From CALNYX01 sp942490925 (GTDB lineage Bacteria; Chlamydiota; Chlamydiia; Chlamydiales; JAAKFR01): 64,000 bases of DNA. Of the stretch, positions 43,744 to 52,528 are shown piece after piece. Where the stretch lies: the NCBI GenBank assembly GCA_942490925.1, contig CALNYX010000057.1:22431-86430 (forward strand). Direction: 5' to 3'. The position numbers and the translations under genes were made by a program. The notes under the pieces were generated by a model that was not told the DNA's origin, ran no database searches, and worked only from the letters and a program-made list of their open reading frames with translations. Every line of letters begins with the position of its first letter. The first letter of the stretch is position 1.

Positions 43744-45069
43744 TTAAATATAACAGTTAATTAATTGCTCAAACATTTCCTGCTTACCGCTAATTTGTTT
43801 TGGTTCACCGACCTCTTTTGCAATCGCATAAAGGTCTTCCATCGTTAGTTTCCCAGCTTCAAATTCGGCACCTTTGCCTGTAACAAATGAAGCATAACGC
43901 GCATCGCGCAATTTCAGGTAATCTGAATCTTTCAGTATCTTATCAGCAATAATTAATGCCCTTGCAAACACGTCCATTCCTGAAATGTGAGAAATAAAGA
44001 TATCTTCCATATCGGTTGAGTTACGGCGCGTTTTTGCATCGAAATTAATGCCACCATGCGTAAAACCACCGGCAGGAATAATTTCCATCATTGCCTCAGT
44101 AACTTCATAAATATTGGTTGGGAATTCATCGGTATCCCAGCCGTTTTGATAATCACCTTTATTGGCGTCAATTGAACCAAGCATTCCGGCATCGGCAGCC
44201 ATGCGTAGTTCGTGAGCAAAAGTATGGCCAGCTAATGTAGCATGGTTTACTTCAATATTCATTTTAAAATCGTCAGATAAACCATTTTTTGCAAGGAAAC
44301 CAAGTACCGTTTGTGTATCAAAATCGTACTGATGTTTCATCGGTTCCATTGGTTTTGGTTCGATAAAGAAAGTACCTGTAAAACCTTGTTTGCGTCCATA
44401 ATCGCGTGCCATGCGCAAAAATTGGCCCAAATGTTCCAACTCTGCCTTTGTTTTAGTGTTGTGTAGGCTCATGTAACCTTCGCGTCCGCCCCAAAAAACA
44501 TAACCGGTACCTCCCAGTGCAATGGTTGCATCAATGGCATTTTTCACCTGAACTGCTGCATTGGCAACAACGTTAAAATCAGGGTTGGTTGAAGCACCGT
44601 TCATATAACGTGGATTGGAGAAAACGTTCGCAGTTCCCCAAAGCAATTTCACACCTGAAGTTTCTTGTTTTGCCTTTGCGAAATCAATCATTTTGGTCAT
44701 GCGCTTTTCAATTTCGAAAACCGAACCATCGCCTACAACATCAGTATCGTGGAAACAATAAAACGGAGCACCAATTTTTGTAATGAATTCGAAAGCTGCA
44801 TCCATTTTTTCTTTGGCTGCATCCATTGGGTCAGTTGCTCCAACCCAAGGAAAAATTTGTGTTCCTGGGCCAAATGGGTCACCACCATCACCGCAGAAGG
44901 TATGCCAGTAAGCTACCGCAAAACGAAGGTGTTCCTTCATGGTTTTACCATTTACAACTTTGTTTTCGTCATACCACTTAAATGCCAGTGGTTTTTTTGA
45001 ATCCGGGCCTTCAAATTTGATTTTATCAATTCCCGGAAAATACTCTTTGTTTCCTTTTACTACTGTCAT
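43744..45069 (-). CDS. xylA: Xylose isomerase
   Basis: 441 residues, the length of class II xylose isomerases. Converts D-xylose to D-xylulose in the cytoplasm. Signatures: FCFHDTDVVGDGS-type active site (YCFHDTDVVG with catalytic His and Asp), KLLWGTANVFSNPRYMNGA, FWGGREGYMSL, FFIEPKPMEPMKHQYDFD with metal-binding Glu and neighbouring Lys, NIEVNHATLAGHTFAHEL with metal-binding His, and GSIDANKGDYQNGWDTDEFP. All metal ligands are present and the gene looks intact. It is the second gene after xylB, 119 bases away with a palindrome between. The ATG (MTVVKGNKEYFPG) is the usual start for this family and is preceded by an A-rich leader typical of Bacteroidota. Confidence 0.95.
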   Translation of the reverse strand: MTVVKGNKEYFPGIDKIKFEGPDSKKPLAFKWYDENKVVNGKTMKEHLRFAVAYWHTFCGDGGDPFGPGTQIFPWVGATDPMDAAKEKMDAAFEFITKIGAPFYCFHDTDVVGDGSVFEIEKRMTKMIDFAKAKQETSGVKLLWGTANVFSNPRYMNGASTNPDFNVVANAAVQVKNAIDATIALGGTGYVFWGGREGYMSLHNTKTKAELEHLGQFLRMARDYGRKQGFTGTFFIEPKPMEPMKHQYDFDTQTVLGFLAKNGLSDDFKMNIEVNHATLAGHTFAHELRMAADAGMLGSIDANKGDYQNGWDTDEFPTNIYEVTEAMMEIIPAGGFTHGGINFDAKTRRNSTDMEDIFISHISGMDVFARALIIADKILKDSDYLKLRDARYASFVTGKGAEFEAGKLTMEDLYAIAKEVGEPKQISGKQEMFEQLINCYI

Positions 45070-45111
45070 GATTTTATTTTTTTGTGTGTTAATTTTTATT
45101 GTGTTTTATTT

Positions 45112-45187
45112 TGTCATTCTGAACGTAGTGAAGAATCTCTGCACAATCACTCTTTAGATCAGACTCTTCACTACGTTCAGAGTGACA
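45112..45187. repeat. Bacteroidota-type intergenic palindrome (xylB-xylA)
   Basis: Near-perfect hairpin: TGTCATTCTGAACGTAGTGAAGA on the left pairs with TCTTCACTACGTTCAGAGTGACA on the right around a loop of about 30 bases. It differs in word content from the xylA-xylE palindrome but belongs to the same REP-like class. It abuts the xylB stop codon. Confidence 0.8.
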
Positions 45188-45188
45188 A

Positions 45189-46673
45189 CTACATCGCTTT
45201 CTCTAATTCATTCTTCCAATTCTGATATGCCGCTTCGTATTCTGCTTTTTTATCTTCATCCGGAGCAATGGTTTCCAGTTTCTTCAGACTTACAAAAGCT
45301 TCTTCTGCGGAAGTATAATACCCCGATCCAATACCTGCTCCACGTGCAGCACCGATTGAACCATCTGTATTGTAAAGTTCAATGGTTGCACCTGTGATTC
45401 CGGCCAAAGTCTCCCTGAAAATCGGACTTAAAAACATGTTGGCTTTGCCTGCCCGGATTACTTTTGCATCAATGCCAATTTCTTTCATAATATCCATTCC
45501 ATATTTAAATGAAAAGACAATTCCTTCCTGCGCTGCCCTAAACAAATGGGCATCTGTATGGATATTGAAATTAATTCCTGAGAACTTAGAACCAAGATTT
45601 TTATTCTGAAGCACACGCTCGGCACCATTTCCAAATGGAAGAATAGAAAGTCCTTCTGAACCAATGTCAATTGATGCTGCTTTTTTATTCATTTCTTCAT
45701 ACGAAAAATTAGAACTGCCAACATATTTATTTAACCATGAATTGAGAATACCTGTCCCGTTGATGCACAACAAAACTCCCAAGCGATTGGCTACAGTCGA
45801 ATGGTTTACATGCGCAAAGGTATTCACCCTTGAAAAAGGATCATATTTTACTTCGCCACTTACCCCATAAACCACACCAGATGTACCTGCAGTAGTTGCA
45901 ATTTCACCCGGGTTTAATACATTTAATGAAAGTGCATTGTTTGGTTGGTCACCGGCACGGTAACTAATTTTAATTCCCGGAGCCAAGCCCAATTCTTCAG
46001 CCGCTTGCTTGCTGACTTCTCCCTGCACTGAAAAAGTTGGAACAACTTCAGGAATAAATGAAGCATCAATTCCATAATGATCCAGCAACATCGAAGCAAC
46101 TTTGTTTTCCTGAAAGTCCCACATAATGCCTTCCGACAAACCGCTTGCCGTTGTTTTTATTTCTCCTGAAAGTTTCATTGCAATGTAATCGCCGGGTAGC
46201 ATGATTTTATCAATCTTGCTATACAATTCAGGCTCGTTATCTTTAACCCATTTTAGTTTTGATGCAGTGAAGTTTCCCGGAGAATTTAATAAACTGGAAA
46301 GACATTTCTCTGCGCCAATTTCTTCAAATGCCTTATCACCAATACCTGCAGCACGGCTGTCGCACCAAATAATGGATGGCCTCAAAACCTGCTTGTTTTT
46401 ATCAATTGCAACCAGGCCGTGCATCTGATATGAAATTCCTATTGAATCAATATCTGCAGGCTGAACTTTTGATTCAGCCATTACTTCAGCCAAAGCCAAT
46501 TTCAGGTTTTCCCACCACAATCCGGGTTCCTGCTCTGCCCAACCAGCCTGTACAGCTGTTATCTTCATTTCTGCTTTCGGATAAAATGAAGTTGCCACAC
46601 AAATACCGGTTTCACCATTTACAAGGGAAGCTTTTACCGATGAGCTCCCAATATCGAATCCTAATAAATACAT
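45189..46673 (-). CDS. xylB: Xylulokinase
   Basis: 494 residues of the FGGY carbohydrate kinase family; phosphorylates D-xylulose to xylulose-5-phosphate for the pentose phosphate pathway. Seen: N-terminal phosphate loop (LLGFDIGSSSVKASLVNG), SYQMHGLVAID with catalytic context, PSIIWCDSRAAG, LPGDYIAMKLSGEI, AGDQPNNALSLNVLNPGEIATTAGTSGVVYG (catalytic Asp in the AGDQ block and ATP-site glycines) and RAGKANMFLSPIFRETLAGITGATIELY. Downstream of xylR on the same strand and first in the xylB-xylA-xylE-pyk series. A TTTG-N19-TATTTTTG promoter and a candidate XylR box lie just upstream. Confidence 0.93.
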   Translation of the reverse strand: MYLLGFDIGSSSVKASLVNGETGICVATSFYPKAEMKITAVQAGWAEQEPGLWWENLKLALAEVMAESKVQPADIDSIGISYQMHGLVAIDKNKQVLRPSIIWCDSRAAGIGDKAFEEIGAEKCLSSLLNSPGNFTASKLKWVKDNEPELYSKIDKIMLPGDYIAMKLSGEIKTTASGLSEGIMWDFQENKVASMLLDHYGIDASFIPEVVPTFSVQGEVSKQAAEELGLAPGIKISYRAGDQPNNALSLNVLNPGEIATTAGTSGVVYGVSGEVKYDPFSRVNTFAHVNHSTVANRLGVLLCINGTGILNSWLNKYVGSSNFSYEEMNKKAASIDIGSEGLSILPFGNGAERVLQNKNLGSKFSGINFNIHTDAHLFRAAQEGIVFSFKYGMDIMKEIGIDAKVIRAGKANMFLSPIFRETLAGITGATIELYNTDGSIGAARGAGIGSGYYTSAEEAFVSLKKLETIAPDEDKKAEYEAAYQNWKNELEKAM

Positions 46674-46709
46674 TTATTTCTAATTGTTAGATTAATTTCC
46701 TCATAACCC

Positions 46710-46725
46710 GTTCTGTTCTGGTATG
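46710..46725 (-). promoter_or_regulatory. Candidate XylR operator upstream of xylB
   Basis: GTTCTGTTCTGGTATG (plus strand) is identical over 16 bases to a site upstream of xylR at 47,806-47,821. It lies about 37 bases before the xylB ATG and five bases downstream of the TATTTTTG promoter box, so a bound repressor would cover the transcription start. Assignment to XylR is inferred from position and the two-site match. Confidence 0.7.
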
Positions 46726-46730
46726 TTCAA

Positions 46731-46761
46731 CAAAAATAGAACTGTTTCTCTCGTTCTCAAA
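46731..46761 (-). promoter_or_regulatory. Bacteroidota-type promoter of xylB
   Basis: On the minus strand: TTTG (46,761-46,758), a spacer of exactly 19 bases, then TATTTTTG (46,738-46,731). This fits the TTTG/TAnnTTTG consensus recognised by the primary sigma factor of this phylum. Confidence 0.65.
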
Positions 46762-46788
46762 TTTGAAAATTGTGTTATAAAGCAGTTT

Positions 46789-47784
46789 TTATAAAGAGCT
46801 CCTGATTTTAAGACTAGTAGGTACGGTAAAATTCATCTTTTCACCGTGGGCAACAAACTCAGCAGCCTTTTTACCCATCAACTCAAAATCAGTTGAAAGA
46901 ACCGTAATCCCATCTTTCACATATTTTTTCATGGGGGTTTCGTTGTACGAAATAATGCCGACATCTTCGCCCGGAGCCAAGCCTTTTTGCTCGCATTGGT
47001 CCAAAACCTTTGCAAGGGTGCGGTCGCTCACTAATAAGTAAAGCTGACCTTTTTGAATATCCAGTTTTTTGAATTCTTTCAATACCTTGTACTTTATATT
47101 AAAATCTTTGGCAAACTTTTCGAAATACTCAATTGAAACAGGCGGGTGGTAAGTAAATTCAGGATACAAATAAATGAATTCCTTGTATTTTTTAATCAGC
47201 TCAATATTTTCTGCAAGGTTGTCGTAAACTGCTTGTCCGAAATCCTGAAAAACGGTCGATTGATTTTCTGTTGAATGAATAATCCAGTCAATAATTAGCA
47301 ATTTATCTGATTGAATCAGGGAAGTAATTGCACCAACTCTTGGGTGGTCAAAATTCATAATAATGTATTTCGAATAACGACCAATACTTTCTTTGATGAT
47401 CTTTTCAAACAAATCGATATTATAATGGTGAAAATGAAGGTCCACCTCAACGTTTTCGGGCAAATTATCACGGAAAGATGCAAACAGCACTTCCTTGTAT
47501 GCTTTAAAAGTATCGAGAAATAAAAACACCTTTGTTGTTGCCTGTGCAACAAAATATCCCCGGTTTGGAACTGATTCAACAATGCCCCTGTTTTTCAATT
47601 CAGCATATGCCTTAAAAACGGTGTCCCTGGAAAGAGAATTTTCGCGGCATACCTGGTTAACGGATGGAAGAATATCTCCTATCTTCAGCGTATTTTGACT
47701 AACAGCATCGATTACACAATCAATTAATTGCTGAAACTTTAACACATTAGAAGCCGGATTTATTGTGAACTTAAATTTGCTCAT
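46789..47784 (-). CDS. xylR: GntR-family xylose-operon regulator (XylR type)
   Basis: 331 residues from MSKFKFTINP; the frame is open 16 codons further upstream, but that segment overlaps the operator and promoter and is unlikely to be translated. The N-terminal winged helix-turn-helix is GntR type (IGDILPSVNQVCRENSLSRDTVFKAYAELKNRGIVESVPNRGYFV). The rest resembles a LacI-like periplasmic-binding ligand domain (VFLFLDTFKAYKEVLFASF..., DVGIISYNETPMKKYV, TVLSTDFELMGKKAAEFV). This combination regulates sugar operons in Bacteroidota. Placement directly upstream of xylBAE and the shared 16-bp boxes suggest autoregulation and control of the operon, with xylose or a derivative as inducer (inferred). 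Confidence 0.85.
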   Translation of the reverse strand: MSKFKFTINPASNVLKFQQLIDCVIDAVSQNTLKIGDILPSVNQVCRENSLSRDTVFKAYAELKNRGIVESVPNRGYFVAQATTKVFLFLDTFKAYKEVLFASFRDNLPENVEVDLHFHHYNIDLFEKIIKESIGRYSKYIIMNFDHPRVGAITSLIQSDKLLIIDWIIHSTENQSTVFQDFGQAVYDNLAENIELIKKYKEFIYLYPEFTYHPPVSIEYFEKFAKDFNIKYKVLKEFKKLDIQKGQLYLLVSDRTLAKVLDQCEQKGLAPGEDVGIISYNETPMKKYVKDGITVLSTDFELMGKKAAEFVAHGEKMNFTVPTSLKIRSSL

Positions 47785-47805
47785 AATTCTATTTAATTTA
47801 CAGGT

Positions 47806-47829
47806 GTTCTGTTCTGGTATGCAAACATA
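47806..47829 (-). promoter_or_regulatory. Candidate XylR operator and -7 box upstream of xylR
   Basis: GTTCTGTTCTGGTATG at 47,806-47,821 duplicates the xylB site exactly. It directly abuts CAAACATA (47,822-47,829), which reads TATGTTTG on the minus strand, a TAnnTTTG -7 element. No TTTG at the ideal -33 distance is seen. Arrangement implies negative autoregulation. Confidence 0.65.
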
Positions 47830-47906
47830 CAAAAAAAAAGTAAATGGCTAAATTGATTAATTGCTGAATTGTTAAATTCGTACCTTGAATTCAAAAACCA
47901 GTAACT

Positions 47907-48473
47907 ATGATACGTGATTTGATAATTAAAAACAGAAGTTACAGAAGATTTGTACAAACCGAAAGGATATCTACTGAACAGCTAAGCAATTGGATTGAAC
48001 TGGCCCGTTTTTCTGCATCGGGAAGAAATTCCCAGCCACTAAAATTCATTCTTACAAACGATGAAGAGACCTGTAACAAGATTTTCCCCAACCTGGGTTG
48101 GGCAGGTTATTTAAGCGATTGGAAAGGACCAAAAGAAGGTGAACAACCGGCGGCTTACATTACCATGCTCCATGATACAAGTATTGCCGATAACTATTTT
48201 TGTGACGATGGAATTGCTGCACAAAGTATCTTGTTAGGTGCTGTTGAAGAAGGTTTTGGTGGCTGTATGCTGGTTTCGGTAAACCGGAAAAAAGTAAGGG
48301 AAATCTTAAACATTGATGGAAAATTTGAAATTATTCAACTAATTGCATTAGGGAGACCTGCCGAGACAGTTGTCTTAGAAGATATAGAAGACGGCGATAT
48401 TAAATACTGGCGTGATGAAAATGATGTGCATCATGTACCGAAAAGATCGCTAGATGAGTTAATTATTAAATAG
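47907..48473 (+). CDS. Nitroreductase-family FMN oxidoreductase
   Basis: 188 residues. The opening RDLIIKNRSYRRFVQTERISTEQLSNWIELARFSASGRNSQPLKFIL is the FMN-phosphate binding RRS.R.F...... A..APS..N.QP pattern of the nitroreductase fold. IAAQSILLGAVEEGFGGCMLVSVNRKKV and IQLIALGRPAET complete the core. These enzymes form dimers and use NAD(P)H to reduce nitro groups, quinones or flavins; natural substrate unknown. It is divergent from xylR and only 13 bases before the reg-prop/AraC gene, so the two are probably co-transcribed. Confidence 0.85.
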   Translation: MIRDLIIKNRSYRRFVQTERISTEQLSNWIELARFSASGRNSQPLKFILTNDEETCNKIFPNLGWAGYLSDWKGPKEGEQPAAYITMLHDTSIADNYFCDDGIAAQSILLGAVEEGFGGCMLVSVNRKKVREILNIDGKFEIIQLIALGRPAETVVLEDIEDGDIKYWRDENDVHHVPKRSLDELIIK

Positions 48474-48486
48474 GATCTTTTATTTT

Positions 48487-51096
48487 GTGAAAAAACTATT
48501 TTGCATATTCGTTTTAATTGTATCCGGTTTAAGCTGTTATTCCGATTATTCTGATGTTGATACATATATCAGGACACACTATAGCATATCCAGCGGATTG
48601 CCCAGCACTAATATTTACTGTGTTACACAAGATTCAATTGGAGCCATTTGGTTTGGCACCGATAAAGGCCTGAGCCGCTTTGATGGGAAATCATTTTATA
48701 ATTACCCACTTCCTGACGAGTTAGGTAAAAGTAAAATTATTGACATTGAGGTTTCCGATAAAAATCATTTTTTGATTTTGCTTCTAAATGGCAAATTGTA
48801 CAATTTTGATGGAGAACATTTCCACCCCAGTGAACTTAACAAAGATTTTGAGCCTTTTTCAATAAGCGATATTTTCTTCAGTAAAAAATATCTAATTGTT
48901 GGCACTAAAGAAAACGGGGTATTCCAATGTTCCGATGGAGAAATAAACAGACCAAAAGGAAAATATCCAAAACAAATAACAAAAATTAGCCGTGACCAAA
49001 AAGGCAACCATTTTATCACTGCCAGGCACGGTGTTTATATGCTCAGTAATGATTCATTGATACTGATCACAAATAATGAAAGTCTCACTTACAACTCATT
49101 TTTCCAACAACAAAGAGGAAATAATTGGTACAGCACCCGAAACGATGGAATTTATCGGGATATTTCAGGAAAGTGGAAACTAATCCGCAACTTTGATGGA
49201 AATAATGTTTTTGCCGGATTAATTATTTTTGACCTGTTTGAAGATTTGAACTCCGAAATATGGGTTTCTACCAATAAAGGTTTGTATCGAATTGTTGATA
49301 ACATGTATCGTGAAATTTACGTTTTTCAGGAATTGAGGAATGTGAAAATTAACAAAGCTTTTTCGGACAGGGAAGGAAATATCTGGGCCATTGCATCCGG
49401 AAAAGGAGTTTACAAATTGCAACGTCATTATTTTGATAATAGAAGTCCACAACCCGGATTTTCAGAAGAAAGTACAAAAATACTGGTTAAAGATTACACC
49501 GGAAAAGTGTGGGTGCAGGCTCCCAACGAACCATTAACCCGGTCTGACGGTTGCTACCTTGACAGGTTTTGGTTAAAGGATTGGATTGGAAACAGACATA
49601 TTTTATGTGCAAGTAATGTAGATACCTTGGTTTTGTTTGGTGGCGAACAAATATTAATGCAGTACAATGGAAATGAATTTTCTGCATACAATTACACCGG
49701 ACTGCCTTCCCGCTTTATCATAAAAAAACTATCAAAAGATATTGAAGGAAATGTACTAGCTGTGTTAAGAAACAATGATGTATGGAAATTCACTGATAAT
49801 AAATGGGAAAAAATAAATGAGATTAGTGCCAGTCCCAATATCAACTCTATAGCACTTGATTTTTGGGGTAGAAACTGGCTGGCCACAGATAATGGGATAT
49901 TTACGTATGAATTTGGGCAGTTTAAACAATTTCACTGTAATTTTTTTGGTGATGACGCAAAAATTAATGTTGTAAAAACCATAGCAGATGAAGTATGGAT
50001 TGGTTTAGAACATGGTTTATTGATTCTTGAAAACGATTCGATAAAACAATTTATAACAGAAAAAAACGGCTTACATAGCAACAATGTTACTGCCTTAAAG
50101 CTTTCAACTGATCATGCGATTATTGGTACTGATAAAGGATTTGCATTTTACAAGAACGGCAGTTTTACCTGGTTTACATCGGAGGATGGTTTGGCAAGCA
50201 ACCATATTATTGGCGATAATATTGAAGAAATTGGAGGTAAAACTTTTATGGTTACCAACAATGGCTATTCCATGTACTACGATTGGTACAACTTTAATAA
50301 TCCATCAATAAAAGTTCAACTGTCATCAATAAAAACAAATAAAGATACGGTTGATTTTAATCTTCTAAACAACGATCCAGACACACTTTCATTATCTGCC
50401 GGGACACAAAATATAAACCTGACCTACAGCCTGATTGATTTAAAAAAATATTACAAAGCTTACAGGTACCAACTAAAAGAAGATGAAAAAATAATTGTCG
50501 AAGAGAATTTAAAAGTTCCATCCATTTCACTGATAAATATGAATTTTGGTAAGTACAAACTCGTTTTAGATGGACTTGGCCCAAGTAGTGAGTGGACCAG
50601 GCTTAAAGAACAATTTATTATCATCAAAAAACCATTTTACCTTAGAAACGGGATGTTGCTTTTATATATGCTAATTGTTTTTATTGTACCAATATTTGTC
50701 ATCCGACGCAAACAAAATCAACAAAAGAATAAATACAGCACCAGCTCACTATCGAAAAGTAAAGAAAGTGACCTCGAACTAAATATCCGTTGTTTGATTG
50801 AAGTGGAAAAAGTTTATAAAGAACCGGATATTTCCCTTGCAATTTTATCAGAAAAACTTAATACCTCAAAAGAGCATATTTCGCAAGTCATCAATAAAAG
50901 CTACAAGCAAAACTTCAACTCTCTCATCAACTATTACCGAATTGAGGAAGCAAAAATCCTGCTTGAGCAAAATAAATTTAAAACAATAATCGAGGTAGCT
51001 TATGAAGTAGGGTTTAATTCGAAATCAGCTTTTAACACTGCTTTTAAAAAATTTACCGGCATTACACCAACTCAGTATAAGAAAAACTGCGACTAG
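48487..51096 (+). CDS. Reg-prop beta-propeller sensor fused to AraC DNA-binding domain (no kinase)
   Basis: 869 residues: signal/lipoprotein-like start (MKKLFCIFVLIVSGLSC), then reg-prop blades (GLPSTNIYCVTQDSIGAIWFGTDKGLSRFDG, DLNSEIWVSTNKGLYRI, DREGNIWAIASGKGVYKL, GLHSNNVTALK, GLASNHIIGDNIEE), a Y_Y_Y-type immunoglobulin-like domain (about 610-710), one transmembrane helix (GMLLLYMLIVFIVPIFVI) and a C-terminal AraC helix-turn-helix pair (ISLAILSEKLNTSKEHISQVINKSY ... IIEVAYEVGFNSKSAFNTAFKKFTGITPTQYK). The histidine kinase and receiver domains of classical hybrid two-component systems are missing. It should sense a periplasmic ligand, often a glycan, and act directly on DNA at the membrane. 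Its stop overlaps the convergent lipoprotein's stop in a CTAG (51,093-51,096). Confidence 0.85.
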   Translation: MKKLFCIFVLIVSGLSCYSDYSDVDTYIRTHYSISSGLPSTNIYCVTQDSIGAIWFGTDKGLSRFDGKSFYNYPLPDELGKSKIIDIEVSDKNHFLILLLNGKLYNFDGEHFHPSELNKDFEPFSISDIFFSKKYLIVGTKENGVFQCSDGEINRPKGKYPKQITKISRDQKGNHFITARHGVYMLSNDSLILITNNESLTYNSFFQQQRGNNWYSTRNDGIYRDISGKWKLIRNFDGNNVFAGLIIFDLFEDLNSEIWVSTNKGLYRIVDNMYREIYVFQELRNVKINKAFSDREGNIWAIASGKGVYKLQRHYFDNRSPQPGFSEESTKILVKDYTGKVWVQAPNEPLTRSDGCYLDRFWLKDWIGNRHILCASNVDTLVLFGGEQILMQYNGNEFSAYNYTGLPSRFIIKKLSKDIEGNVLAVLRNNDVWKFTDNKWEKINEISASPNINSIALDFWGRNWLATDNGIFTYEFGQFKQFHCNFFGDDAKINVVKTIADEVWIGLEHGLLILENDSIKQFITEKNGLHSNNVTALKLSTDHAIIGTDKGFAFYKNGSFTWFTSEDGLASNHIIGDNIEEIGGKTFMVTNNGYSMYYDWYNFNNPSIKVQLSSIKTNKDTVDFNLLNNDPDTLSLSAGTQNINLTYSLIDLKKYYKAYRYQLKEDEKIIVEENLKVPSISLINMNFGKYKLVLDGLGPSSEWTRLKEQFIIIKKPFYLRNGMLLLYMLIVFIVPIFVIRRKQNQQKNKYSTSSLSKSKESDLELNIRCLIEVEKVYKEPDISLAILSEKLNTSKEHISQVINKSYKQNFNSLINYYRIEEAKILLEQNKFKTIIEVAYEVGFNSKSAFNTAFKKFTGITPTQYKKNCD

Positions 51097-51782
51097 TCTT
51101 TAATGCACCTGATTGCATTATGAGCCCACGTTTTAGGTTGTTTATATGTATGTAGGTTACTCAAATTATGATGGATACATTTATACAAAACCTGGTTCCC
51201 ATCGTTTGTTGAAGTAAAAAAATTGGCATCTTCTCCCATCATCATAAATTCTCCTGTTTCATAATGTCTGCCTCCGTTTGGGCGTGCTGTAAATCCATAG
51301 TCATCCGTTCCGTTTCTATTCTCAGACCAACCAGTTTTAGATTTTAGGTGATTACCCACGTGCTGTATAAATGGATATTCATCTCCTCCTGTCTGGTATC
51401 CCCCATGTTCATTACTAATAAATTGTTCCAGGGTAATCCATTCTGAGTTGCTTGGCAGATGCCATCCATCAGGACAAACATTTTGAGCAGTTGTCCAATT
51501 GTAAAGAGCACCATAAGTTGTGTAGTTATTTGTAGCTTTTGCCGCATCAATATCCGATCCGGTATAATCGTAAACCCATGCTCCATTATTTAATGTTTCA
51601 GAGCTTATGTAAGCAAGGTTTTCAGCCATCCATGTTTGTGTTCCGATGGTTACGGTTTTATAGGTTTTATTATCTCTGCCATCTGTGAAGGAATCTTCTG
51701 TTTCTTCTATTGTCTCGTTTTTATCAGAACCACAAGAAAAAAAGAAAAAAACGCATACCAATAAAAACATGAATTGTCTCAT
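51093..51782 (-). CDS. FISUMP-domain lipoprotein
   Basis: 229 residues. Lipoprotein signal with SCGSD lipobox near residue 17, then the Fibrobacter succinogenes major paralogous domain: DGRDNKTYKTVTIGTQTWMAENLAY, WVYDYTG, YGALYNWTTAQNVCPDGWHLPSNSEW, GFTARPNGGRHYETGEF, and an AIRCIKD end. This domain is a C-type-lectin-like surface module of unknown role. It lies 18 bases after a paralogue on the same strand, indicating a two-gene tandem duplication. Convergent with the reg-prop regulator, sharing a CTAG stop. Confidence 0.88.
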   Translation of the reverse strand: MRQFMFLLVCVFFFFSCGSDKNETIEETEDSFTDGRDNKTYKTVTIGTQTWMAENLAYISSETLNNGAWVYDYTGSDIDAAKATNNYTTYGALYNWTTAQNVCPDGWHLPSNSEWITLEQFISNEHGGYQTGGDEYPFIQHVGNHLKSKTGWSENRNGTDDYGFTARPNGGRHYETGEFMMMGEDANFFTSTNDGNQVLYKCIHHNLSNLHTYKQPKTWAHNAIRCIKD

Positions 51783-51800
51783 AAGATAAAATTTAATTTA

Positions 51801-52460
51801 TTAATTTTCAATGCACCTAACTGCAAAAGCATGACCATTTCTATTGGCTGTAACAAAATACAAGTCTGCCTGATCGAAAGCCAAAGATGGAAATTCAACA
51901 TCACCGCTTGATGTGGCTGTAGACGACCAATAGTGACACCAACCTGGTGCTCCTTCAAACACCTTAGGTCCAGTATAATATCCACCTGAAGGAGTTGCAG
52001 AAAAACCTGAAGCATTATCAGCAGCTGTGTTTGGTGATGGCCAAACAGATGTTCCTGTTGCTTTAAGATGCCCACCAGCAACAGCTTTTCCACCAACATT
52101 GTCAAACAATGTATTCCATTCAGCATCAGAAGGAATATGCCAACCATCAGGACATGCATTTTGAGCTGTTTCCCAGTTGTAAAGAACTCCCTGATTTTTG
52201 AAATTGTTAGTCGCTTTGGCAGCTGCCAAATCCGATCCGGTAAAATTATAAACCCAGCCACCATTATTCAATAGATCATCGGTCAGATAGGCTAAATTTT
52301 CTGCCATCCAGGTTTGTCCTCCCAAAGTGACTGTATTATAAACAGTTCCATCCCTACTATCGGTTACTGTACCAGAAGTAAAAGTAATAGTTACCGGATC
52401 TTCATCTTTACCACAAGAGAAGAACGATATAATAATTAATAAAACTGTAATTTTTTTCAT
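51801..52460 (-). CDS. FISUMP-domain lipoprotein, paralogue
   Basis: 219 residues with signal MKKITVLLIIISFFSCGKDED. The FISUMP hallmarks are all present: DSRDGTVYNTVTLGGQTWMAENLAYLTDD, GVLYNWETAQNACPDGWHIPSDAEW, GFSATPSGGYYTGPKVF, HYWSST and FAVRCIEN. It is likely an outer-membrane surface lipoprotein. It sits between the TolB-like propeller lipoprotein (69 bases upstream) and its paralogue, all on the minus strand, so the three probably form one transcription unit. Confidence 0.88.
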   Translation of the reverse strand: MKKITVLLIIISFFSCGKDEDPVTITFTSGTVTDSRDGTVYNTVTLGGQTWMAENLAYLTDDLLNNGGWVYNFTGSDLAAAKATNNFKNQGVLYNWETAQNACPDGWHIPSDAEWNTLFDNVGGKAVAGGHLKATGTSVWPSPNTAADNASGFSATPSGGYYTGPKVFEGAPGWCHYWSSTATSSGDVEFPSLAFDQADLYFVTANRNGHAFAVRCIEN

Positions 52461-52528
52461 TTTTGCTTATATTTTATCTGATTTATATTTCATAAATATT
52501 TAAGTACTTTGTTATATTCTAATATTTT

